Shown one piece after another: positions 56,911 to 64,000 of a stretch of DNA of 64,000 nucleotides; within the stretch, counting starts at the first letter, position 1, and each line of letters starts with the position of its first letter. A program made the translations under genes and the position numbers. The DNA comes from Sporomusa acidovorans. GTDB taxonomy: Bacteria; Bacillota; Negativicutes; Sporomusales; Sporomusaceae. The DNA lies in the NCBI RefSeq assembly GCF_900101845.1, contig NZ_FNAM01000033.1:1-64000 (forward strand), written 5' to 3'. Below the pieces are notes generated by a model. That model was given only the letters and a program-made list of their open reading frames with translations. It was not told the origin of the DNA and ran no database searches.

Positions 56911-57287
56911 AGATTTCCTCCTTCTAAAACCGCCTGGGCAGCCGCATATTCACGCGCATGTGTCAGAGAAATATGGATACCGGTAACACCCAGTTTAGCC
57001 GCCAGTTCGGCAAACCCTTGGTACACAACGATTCCGGGCTTGCCGCTGTCGCCAACGACAACTTCAATATCCTGGGTATTGCCGCCGGCAAATCCACAGC
57101 CAAACGCTTTGGCCACAGCCTCTTTAGCCGCAAAACGCGCAGCAAAAGAAGCCGCACACTGTACGCCCCGGCTGCGGCAATACGCCGTCTCTCTGTCCGT
57201 AAAGACCCGTCTGACAAAGGCTTCACGCTCAATAGCCGCCTTAATCCGCTTTATCTCAATAATGTCAATACCGATCCCAATAATCAT
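56907..57287 (-). CDS. acpS: Holo-ACP synthase
   Basis: 126 aa. MIIGIGIDIIEIKRIK start, FAARFAAKEAVAKAFG and ISLTHAREYAAA. Transfers phosphopantetheine to acyl-carrier protein. The ATG follows AGGTGA; overlaps nnrDE. The order acpS-nnrD-ndoAI-ndoA is common in Firmicutes. Confidence 0.95.
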   Translation of the reverse strand: MIIGIGIDIIEIKRIKAAIEREAFVRRVFTDRETAYCRSRGVQCAASFAARFAAKEAVAKAFGCGFAGGNTQDIEVVVGDSGKPGIVVYQGFAELAAKLGVTGIHISLTHAREYAAAQAVLEGGNL

Positions 57288-57396
57288 GCCATCACCTGCT
57301 ACAATTTTACAATTACAATTATATACCAATTTTTGCAAAAGCCAAGCAAAAAAAAGAGACTGCCGCTATGCAATCTCTCCCCTTACCGGACACGTG

Positions 57397-58476
57397 CTAT
57401 CTGGACGCCCGGCGCAGCAGCCACAGGCCTATCCCCAGTGCCGCAATATTGGGCAGCCAGGCACCCAGGCCCGCCGGTAAAACACCATTCTGTCCCATCG
57501 TCGATCCCAGGGTCATAACAATATAATACAGAAAAATAATCACAATGCTATATCCCAAACCACTGGCCGAACCGGACCGCGGCGAACTTAGCGCCAGAGG
57601 AGCGCCGACAAGGGCAAAAAATATACAAGCAGACGGAATGGAAACCCGTTTATTCAACTCCACTAAATAGACATTCTTTTTGCGTCCGTCAGACATCTTT
57701 GCCGCAGTTTGCTTAAGCTCACGGATTGTCATTTCATCACTGCCTTTTTTCCCCGGTTCCACAGCAGTTTTTGTTTCCGTAGGCAGAAACTGCTGGATAA
57801 AATACATCGTTCTGACACTATCTAACGAAGTAATATCCTGGATAGCGCCATTTTCCATCGCCATGCCCCCGTCCTGGCGAGTTGCCTTGTCAGCCGTTTC
57901 AATCCGTACCGGCGTGTTATTCTCAAATTCCTGAACCGTTACCTGCTGCATAATCTCAGTAGTTTCATCATAACGACGGGCATACGTCAGCCGGCCGATC
58001 CCGTCCTTGGATTTTTCCATCAGCACCAAATGTTCCTGGCTCTTGGGGTGCGTATTGCCCTTAATCTCCGTTTCAATCGTTTGATTATATGCCTCGGTGG
58101 CAGCGGGCACAACCGTTTCATTAAACACCACCGCGAAGGCGCTGATAAAGAAAGCCAGTATGAGAACAGGTGCCGTCAGGCGATAAAAACTCAAACCGGT
58201 GGCGCGCATGGCAATCAACTCGGAAGACGATGACAGCCTTCCATAACACAATAGCGTTGCCAACAGCATCGACATCGGAAATGTCAGTACAATCACCCCC
58301 GGCAGGCTGTAAACAAATAATTTTGCCACCACAACAGCCGAAGCTCCGAACTGGCTAATATACTGAGCAATCCGCCACATCGTGCCGCCGCCGATAAACA
58401 TACTAGAAAATGCACACACACCAAACAAAAACGGCCGCAGCAACTCCATAATAATATATCTGTCCAGTATCCTCAT
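57397..58476 (-). CDS. LptF/LptG-family permease
   Basis: 359 aa. Several membrane helices flank an external domain: MRILDRYIIMELLRPFLFGV start, GVIVLTFPMSMLLATLLCYGRLSSSSELIAMRATG loop-type region (split here), and VSIPSACIFFALVGAPLALSS. Transports LPS from the inner membrane; indicates a diderm envelope. Overlaps the PAP2 gene by four bases. Confidence 0.87.
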   Translation of the reverse strand: MRILDRYIIMELLRPFLFGVCAFSSMFIGGGTMWRIAQYISQFGASAVVVAKLFVYSLPGVIVLTFPMSMLLATLLCYGRLSSSSELIAMRATGLSFYRLTAPVLILAFFISAFAVVFNETVVPAATEAYNQTIETEIKGNTHPKSQEHLVLMEKSKDGIGRLTYARRYDETTEIMQQVTVQEFENNTPVRIETADKATRQDGGMAMENGAIQDITSLDSVRTMYFIQQFLPTETKTAVEPGKKGSDEMTIRELKQTAAKMSDGRKKNVYLVELNKRVSIPSACIFFALVGAPLALSSPRSGSASGLGYSIVIIFLYYIVMTLGSTMGQNGVLPAGLGAWLPNIAALGIGLWLLRRASR

Positions 58477-59063
58477 GGTGTAGTCCTTTCTAGCATCATA
58501 AACAGGTCATGACGCTTAACCCAACTTTTTATTCCCAACCAAGCCACCCCTATACCAAGTATAACCCCAGCCGTTACCTGCACACCCGTATGGGCACTTA
58601 TCTCAATCCGTGACCAGGAAATAGCCACCGCACTGCCGTACCATAACCAGGCCAAGCGCGGATAAAACACCGTTAACAAAAAGGCCATCGCGAAAGCGTG
58701 AGTCGCATGCCCACTGGGAAAACCGCTGGGAATGCCGTTAGGGCGCAAAGACCATTCGCCTAAATCCACATATTTCAGAGCATGGACAAGGGTCCACACC
58801 GCCGCATCGATTTTGATCACCGCATAAAACAGGCTCTTGCACCTTTCTTTATAGGCCGACCAAAATAAAATTCCATTACCAATAACCAGGAACACATCAT
58901 TGCCGACGCCGCTGAACAGGTTGGCAACAAGCCAAATTTCATTCATACCGCTTTGGCTCACGGTCAGGGCAATAAAAATCATAGCAAGGCCAACAAAGAC
59001 CGCAACCCTCATATTTTGGACTAACAAGCTACTGCGGCCGCAAACCCTGTCATTTTCCTTCAA
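58473..59063 (-). CDS. PAP2-family phosphatase
   Basis: 196 aa, about five membrane segments. Motif 2 FPSGHATHAFA and motif 3 region SRIEISAHTGVQV are present, although the final Asp of motif 3 reads Gln. Acts on lipid phosphates such as undecaprenyl diphosphate or lipid A. TTG start eight bases after GGAGG. Confidence 0.8.
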   Translation of the reverse strand: MKENDRVCGRSSLLVQNMRVAVFVGLAMIFIALTVSQSGMNEIWLVANLFSGVGNDVFLVIGNGILFWSAYKERCKSLFYAVIKIDAAVWTLVHALKYVDLGEWSLRPNGIPSGFPSGHATHAFAMAFLLTVFYPRLAWLWYGSAVAISWSRIEISAHTGVQVTAGVILGIGVAWLGIKSWVKRHDLFMMLERTTP

Positions 59064-59077
59064 GATAAGTACCTCCG

Positions 59078-60637
59078 CTAATCGGTCTTGCCGCTAAAGC
59101 CATATGGCAAAGGATAAAATCCTTTGAAATTTTGTCCATAAAAAACAGTTACCGCAAATTCAGGGTGGCCCATACGGTAAATAGGAATCGTACCCTGATA
59201 ATCAATTTTATCAAAGTTCGGCGCCAGTGCCCCGGGGGTACCGGACATACTGCTGCGCCCAATAATTAAAGCATCCTTACCGCGAAAATCGGCCGGATTA
59301 TGCATAAATGCGAAATGATGCGGTTCTTCCGTCAAGCACAATAAGGGTAACGACCCGCCCATCGCATAATCAATTTTCCCGGCATCGATCCAGTGTCTTG
59401 CCACCAAGAAATCCACCTTGAGCGCTCCACCTAACAGTCCCTGGCCGCTGAGATCTCCCGGCAAGCTCATCCAGTTAAGCGCTTCCCAGGAAGGATCGCC
59501 CTGGGCAAACCAGTCCGGCCGCACCGTTTTTATCCAGCCGCTGGCGGTGTGTGTCCCCAGAATCGCTGCCAGCACCAGAAAACTTACAACCGAAAACCTC
59601 AGCCAAATCCGTACGGAGCGGCGGCCAAACCGCAGCCAGCCGTTAACGGCCTGGCCCAGCAGTGGAAAAACCAGCAAGTAGCCGGGAGCCTGCCAGTGAA
59701 AAAGTCCCTGTGCCCCCCACAGGGTAGCAACAGTAAACAGCAGAATCGGCCCGGAAGCCAGACAGCACAAAAACCAACGCTTATCCTGGAAGTCATTAAA
59801 CCTCGACCAGCTAGGACCAAGGGTTATTCCTTTAATAAACTGCCAGATGAGCGGCAGCCAGATCCACGGCAGAACCCAGATAGCCTGTCCGGCAATATTG
59901 GCCACCAGTTTCCCTGGGTAAAAGCCGCTGACAGCACCGCGACTCCCCTGAAACACAAAAGAGACCCAGTTATGCTGATAGTTCCAGATTAACACAGGCG
60001 AGAAAATGATAAAAGCAACAATTACTGCCAAATATGGTCCAGCAGTTACCAGCACCCTGCGCCGGTTCCTGCTGGTAAGCAAATAAATAAATAAGCCAAA
60101 TACCAACAGCGCCGCATGGTATTTGCTCAACAAGCCAAGTCCCAGGAAAAAACCTGCCGCCAGCCATATCCACAAGGATTGCCGTCCTTGGCCCGGTGAA
60201 AAAAATAAACTACTGAGAAGATAAACAACAACCATCATGCAGAACAGCAGTGGTCCGTCAGGCAGCACCCAGCTGCCGCTGCTAAGGCCGAACACGGCTG
60301 AAACACTAAGTAACAAAGCGGCCCATACCCCGGGCCATTCGCCAAACAGTCTGGCCGTAAGCCGGTACATAAGCCAGGTGGTCCCGGAAAATAAAAGAAT
60401 AAAAGGCAGTCGCAGAATTAGCGTATTCTCACTGCCGGTAATATGTGTTGTCAGCCAAATAAGCCAAAGATGAAGCGGCGGATGGTCAAAATAACTTAAG
60501 CTAAACTGCCGGGCAACAGCCGTAACGTAACTTTCGTCAACGCCCAGGCCAATGCCGGCGCCTAAAACCAGACGCAGCAGCAAACCGGCGATAAGTATAA
60601 TCCAGACAGCGCCCTGTGGCGAAAGGATAATCGGCAT
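59078..60637 (-). CDS. GT39/ArnT-like membrane glycosyltransferase
   Basis: 519 aa, about ten or more helices. GVDESYVTAVARQFSLSYFDHPPLHLWLI (split pattern: DES...YFDHPP) matches the acidic first-loop motif of ArnT/PMT proteins. Uses polyprenyl-linked sugars to modify lipid A or other envelope glycans. Next to the GT2 and GtrA genes likely to supply its donor. Confidence 0.8.
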   Translation of the reverse strand: MPIILSPQGAVWIILIAGLLLRLVLGAGIGLGVDESYVTAVARQFSLSYFDHPPLHLWLIWLTTHITGSENTLILRLPFILLFSGTTWLMYRLTARLFGEWPGVWAALLLSVSAVFGLSSGSWVLPDGPLLFCMMVVVYLLSSLFFSPGQGRQSLWIWLAAGFFLGLGLLSKYHAALLVFGLFIYLLTSRNRRRVLVTAGPYLAVIVAFIIFSPVLIWNYQHNWVSFVFQGSRGAVSGFYPGKLVANIAGQAIWVLPWIWLPLIWQFIKGITLGPSWSRFNDFQDKRWFLCCLASGPILLFTVATLWGAQGLFHWQAPGYLLVFPLLGQAVNGWLRFGRRSVRIWLRFSVVSFLVLAAILGTHTASGWIKTVRPDWFAQGDPSWEALNWMSLPGDLSGQGLLGGALKVDFLVARHWIDAGKIDYAMGGSLPLLCLTEEPHHFAFMHNPADFRGKDALIIGRSSMSGTPGALAPNFDKIDYQGTIPIYRMGHPEFAVTVFYGQNFKGFYPLPYGFSGKTD

Positions 60638-60650
60638 AGAACTCTCCTCG

Positions 60651-61385
60651 TTAAACCGGCTTTGTCGAAACAGCCTTCATATTCTGCTTGACTGCCCGCA
60701 GCTTAGGCACCATCCAGATCGCTTCCCGGAAAATAGAGGATGACATTTTGGATTGGCCCTCCGCCCGTTCTTCGAAAATGATCGGTACTTCCTTGATGGC
60801 AAAACCCAGCAAAAAAGCGCGATAGGTCATCTCTATCTGAAAAGAATACCCGTTTGACTTCACATCGTCAAGGTTAATTGTTTCCAAAACTTCTCGGCGA
60901 AAACATTTGAAGCCGCCGGTAAGATCGTGAAACGGCAAATTGAGAATCAGCCGCGAATATAAGCTGCCCCCCAGGCTGATAAACCGACGGATAAGACTCC
61001 AGTTGGTCACACCGCCACCGGCAACATAGCGGCTTCCCAAAACAACATCACAACCGGTAATGACCTTAAGAAACTGCGGCAAATATTTGGGGTTATGCGA
61101 AAAATCGGCATCCATTTCGAAAATAAATTCATATTGCCGCGCTAACGCCCATTTAAAACCGGCAATATAAGCAGTCCCCAGTCCGAGCTTGCCTGTCCGT
61201 TTTATCATAAACAGCCGTCCCTGGTGTTCACCGGCCATTAGGCTTTCAATAAACCCGCCGGTACCGTCCGGCGACCCGTCATCCACCACCAAGACGTGGA
61301 TACCGGGAACATAATGATAAATCAAATCCAATAATTGACCGATATTGTTTCTTTCATTATAGGTTGGAATAATGACAAGCTTCAT
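60651..61385 (-). CDS. Polyprenyl-phosphate glycosyltransferase, GT2 (DPM1-like)
   Basis: 244 aa. MKLVIIPTYNERNNIGQL, VVDDGSPDGTGG, EMDADFSHNPKYLPQF, and GGFKCFRREVL. Makes polyprenyl-phosphate sugar for GT39. Start within the end of gtrA. No membrane segments beyond possible peripheral contact. Confidence 0.92.
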   Translation of the reverse strand: MKLVIIPTYNERNNIGQLLDLIYHYVPGIHVLVVDDGSPDGTGGFIESLMAGEHQGRLFMIKRTGKLGLGTAYIAGFKWALARQYEFIFEMDADFSHNPKYLPQFLKVITGCDVVLGSRYVAGGGVTNWSLIRRFISLGGSLYSRLILNLPFHDLTGGFKCFRREVLETINLDDVKSNGYSFQIEMTYRAFLLGFAIKEVPIIFEERAEGQSKMSSSIFREAIWMVPKLRAVKQNMKAVSTKPV

Positions 61386-61797
61386 GCGTAGTTGCCGCCT
61401 CCTCGCGTTTGCTGCGTCTGTCATTAAAGGTAATTGCATAATTAAGCAAAAAATTAAGCACCCCCGTAGCGCCAATGGCAATCAGCTGCGCAACTGTCGC
61501 ATTTATCCCGAATTGTTCAACCAAGGCCTTTAAAAACATTAGATTGGCGACCAAATTTACAATACTGCAGGCCACAAATAGAATGTACTTATGTCTAAAA
61601 CTCTTATCTGCCCCCCTGCCGCGAAAGGTCCATAATAAATTCCAGACGAAATTGTTGGTGACAGCCGCCATAAACGACAATACCGCTGCCGTCAGATAAC
61701 TTATACCCATAGCCATCAGGGGAACATAGACCGCCATATTAACAACCACCCCGGAAAGGCCGATTACGGAAAACTTGGCGAACATTTTTAAAAGCAT
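61357..61797 (-). CDS. GtrA-like flippase
   Basis: 146 aa, four membrane helices (FSVIGLSGVVVNMAVYVPL, and so on). GtrA proteins flip polyprenyl-linked sugars. Overlaps the GT2 gene. The start is the first of several ATGs; AGGAG lies 11 bases before it. Confidence 0.85.
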   Translation of the reverse strand: MLLKMFAKFSVIGLSGVVVNMAVYVPLMAMGISYLTAAVLSFMAAVTNNFVWNLLWTFRGRGADKSFRHKYILFVACSIVNLVANLMFLKALVEQFGINATVAQLIAIGATGVLNFLLNYAITFNDRRSKREEAATTHEACHYSNL

Positions 61798-61929
61798 CCT
61801 GTTTCGTACTCCTATCGTAATATAGTAAACTGTTCCACCATTATTGTATCCAAAAGCAGGCATAAGTCATTATAAGGTTGTTCAACTTTCTAGGCAAGTT
61901 AAATTGTTGTTAATTCCCTTTGACAAAGC

Positions 61930-61956
61930 AAAAATGAGGCTGTTAAACCTCATTTT
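61930..61956. terminator. Terminator of motB
   Basis: AAATGAGG and CCTCATTTT arms around an eight-base loop, between motB and gtrA. T-run on both strands. Confidence 0.7.
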
Positions 61957-62004
61957 AGCATAAACGAATTATTCAATTATTGCAAGAGCACCGCTCTCAT
62001 TTGC

Positions 62005-62781
62005 TTATGGGCGGTAATTGCGTTGAATCAGTACCTCAACCCGCCGGTTAGCCGCCCGGCCTGCTTCCGTATCATTGGTGGCAACCGGTTGATATTCACC
62101 ACAACCGGTCGCACTAAACCGTTCCGGCTTAAGGCCAGTATCCTGCGCCAATAAAAACCGCATAAAATTCACGCTGCGCCGGGAACTAAGCTCCCAGTTG
62201 GACGGAAACTCACCCGTATTGATAGACATATTATCCGTATGTCCCGATACGGTCACCTTTTGCGTAAGCGGTGTCAACAGCTTGGCTATCTGCTCGCCAA
62301 AGCGGCGGGATTCCGGTCTAAGCGTGGCACTGCCTGACGGAAATAAAGCCGTATCTTTAATACGGATCAGCAAGCCATCGTCAGTTAATACTGTTGTCAA
62401 ATCATTGCCCAGACCATTATCGGCGATATATTTGTCGAGTTTCTTCTTAGTCTCGACCAGTTGAGCGGTCTCCTGCATATAAGCCTTCTGCTCATTAGTC
62501 GCACCCAAATTTTCCATAATAACCGGCAAATGGGGAACAGGCGGAGCCTGACTGCCCTTTTCCGGCTGGGGCGGCCTGGGATTCTCCAATAGTGCCGGGC
62601 TCCCGCTAAACGCTACATTAAACGATGCCTTTAACTGATCAAATTTTTTCTGGTCAACCTGTGCCGAAGCAAACAGCACAATAAACAGAGCCAGCAGCAA
62701 TGTCAAAATATCCGAATAAGGAACCAACCAGGTTTCATCCGCGTGTTCCTCATGATGCTCTTTTTTTGGCTTTCTACTCAT
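62005..62781 (-). CDS. motB: Flagellar stator protein MotB
   Basis: 258 aa. One membrane helix with the channel Asp in VPYSDILTLLLALFIVLF; OmpA-type peptidoglycan-binding domain with VSGHTDNMSINTGEF and ANRRVEVLIQRN. Anchors the stator to the wall. Directly follows motA. Confidence 0.94.
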   Translation of the reverse strand: MSRKPKKEHHEEHADETWLVPYSDILTLLLALFIVLFASAQVDQKKFDQLKASFNVAFSGSPALLENPRPPQPEKGSQAPPVPHLPVIMENLGATNEQKAYMQETAQLVETKKKLDKYIADNGLGNDLTTVLTDDGLLIRIKDTALFPSGSATLRPESRRFGEQIAKLLTPLTQKVTVSGHTDNMSINTGEFPSNWELSSRRSVNFMRFLLAQDTGLKPERFSATGCGEYQPVATNDTEAGRAANRRVEVLIQRNYRP

Positions 62782-63566
62782 TATTTATCCTCCGGTTTAG
62801 GTTTTAATAAATCCCGAACCTTCTGCGGAATAAATACCAGCAGCTTGGACTCAATGGCCATTGGCGAATCACCGGCTTGCAGGGATAGTATGCCTTCCAC
62901 CATCATGCGTTTTAATTCCACTTCTTCTTTGGATATTAACTTAAGCTTATTGGAAAAGGGATGCCACAGCACATACCCTGTAAAAATACCAAGCAAAGTC
63001 GCCACAAACGCAGCAGCAATCGAATGACCCAAAACATCAATATCATTAAGGTTACCCAAAGCCGCAATCAGACCAACAACCGCGCCCAATACGCCAAGTG
63101 TAGGCGCATACATACCGGCCTGCGAAAAAATCAGCGCCCCCGAACGGTGCCGTTCTTCCATAGCCTCAATATCCGCATCCAGAACATCCCTCACGAAATC
63201 AACATCCATACCGTCAATAACCATACTCATGCCATTTCGCAAAAACGGATCATGAATCTCTTCCAGTCTGCTTTCCAATGCCAGAATACCTTCCCGCCGC
63301 GCAACCTGCGACAGTTCGACAAACAACTTTAACAATTCAGCTTTAGAAATAGGTGTTTCCTTTTTGACCAACTTCTTGCATAAAATTGGAAAGTTCTTGA
63401 TTTGATCCATCGGAAACGCATTGAGCAATGCGGCCGCTGTACCAACAATGATAATTAAAAATGCTGCTGGGTTAATAAGTGCCGTAAGACTGGCGCCCTT
63501 GAGCACCATACCGACACTTACAGCCAAAAGCCCCAATACTACACCAATAATTGTTGATTTCTCCAA
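62781..63566 (-). CDS. motA: Flagellar stator protein MotA
   Basis: 261 aa. Four membrane helices; SVGMVLKGASLTALINPAAFL and GVLGAVVGLIAALGN; cytoplasmic loop with charged residues (RREGILALESRLEEI). Forms the ion channel with MotB. Confidence 0.94.
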   Translation of the reverse strand: MEKSTIIGVVLGLLAVSVGMVLKGASLTALINPAAFLIIIVGTAAALLNAFPMDQIKNFPILCKKLVKKETPISKAELLKLFVELSQVARREGILALESRLEEIHDPFLRNGMSMVIDGMDVDFVRDVLDADIEAMEERHRSGALIFSQAGMYAPTLGVLGAVVGLIAALGNLNDIDVLGHSIAAAFVATLLGIFTGYVLWHPFSNKLKLISKEEVELKRMMVEGILSLQAGDSPMAIESKLLVFIPQKVRDLLKPKPEDK

Positions 63567-63656
63567 TGAAAGCCCTCCCTATACCACTAGGCAAAGTACA
63601 CTATACTATATATATCGCAATTTTTTTGACGTAATTAAGGAATTTCTCTAAACATA

Positions 63657-63697
63657 ATAAAAGTCCTGCCATTTTTTATGACAGGACTTTTTCTTTA
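63657..63697. terminator. Terminator of the ferritin gene
   Basis: AAAGTCCTG and CAGGACTTT arms around a 13-base loop with T-run. Confidence 0.7.
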
Positions 63698-63742
63698 TGG
63701 TAACTTATCCGGCATAATTCGACCACTTACACCAATACGGCA

Positions 63743-64000
63743 TCAAGCATTTGCTGCCGGCGGTTGATAAATTCTGGTGGCCAATTCTTTATCCAAATAG
63801 AATAAATCAGAACTATTGTCACCAATCATTTTGAGTTGTTCAAGAACTGCGCCGGCAGTCGCTTCCTCTTCCACCTGTTCCGTCACGAACCATTGGAAAA
63901 AGATTTGAGCGGCCACATCCTTTTCTTCAACAGCCACTTCATAAAGCTCATTAATTAAACGGGTAACATGCTCTTCATGCGCGATTATCTTTTCAAATAC
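63743..64000 (-). CDS. Ferritin, C-terminal part cut by window edge
   Basis: 86 codons visible to the stop; the start lies beyond 64000. EEHVTRLINEL, DVAAQIFFQWFVTEQVEEE and GAVLEQLKMIGD match bacterial ferritin (FtnA) C-termini, including the metal-site Glu and Gln residues. Stores iron. Confidence 0.9.
   Translation of the reverse strand, partial: VFEKIIAHEEHVTRLINELYEVAVEEKDVAAQIFFQWFVTEQVEEEATAGAVLEQLKMIGDNSSDLFYLDKELATRIYQPPAANA

Overview
The window looks like the chromosome of a spore-forming diderm Firmicute (Negativicutes, probably Sporomusaceae). It carries an alpha/beta-type small acid-soluble spore protein, a PdaB-type deacetylase and a GerM-like lipoprotein (spore former). It also carries an LptF/LptG-type permease, an ArnT-like GT39 transferase and an outer-membrane beta-barrel protein (diderm envelope). 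The placement is inferred from gene content, not from a database search.

Left part (about 1-37310) is accessory DNA. From the left it holds: an Avs-like STAND NTPase with an N-terminal nuclease motif (301-3876); a replication/transfer block with an FtsK/SpoIIIE ATPase, an AT-rich inverted-repeat locus, a Rep-like protein and a primase-helicase fusion (4371-11629); a serine resolvase with a res-like site (11846-12520); an operon of RecA-like ATPase, Cas4/AddB-like nuclease, MoxR ATPase, CoxE-type vWA protein, DUF6744, DUF960 and RadC (12860-19529, all minus); and a second minus-strand cluster of AAA+ ATPase, three membrane or membrane-associated proteins, a TerY-type vWA protein and small unknowns (19615-26344). 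Then come an XRE regulator, a beta-barrel protein between two ~100-bp repeats, a membrane Ser/Thr kinase with a divergent HTH gene, and a RES-domain protein. The block ends with a complete Tn7-like transposition operon tnsA-tnsB-tnsC-tniQ (31964-36831).

The tnsA-proximal end of the Tn7-like element lies against the 3' end of guaA (stop codon 37317-37319), the same geometry as Tn7 beside glmS. A TGTCGTGGGGC...-type tip ends at 37310, six bases from the guaA stop. This suggests a TniQ/TnsD that targets the conserved 3' end of guaA. The other transposon end was not found, so how much of 1-31900 is its cargo is an inference.

Right part (37317-64000) is ordinary chromosome: guaA, pdaB, groES-groEL under a CIRCE operator, a PdtaS-like histidine kinase with an ANTAR regulator, a cluster of DnaA boxes, tsaD, a spore protein gene, rimI-tsaB-tsaE-thiL, a sigma-54 activator, gerM-like and cell-wall amidase genes, a DUF3006/ComEC-like hydrolase pair, acpS-nnrDE and a MazEF-type toxin-antitoxin pair, an envelope cluster (LptG-like, PAP2, GT39, GT2, GtrA), motAB and a truncated ferritin gene at the right edge.
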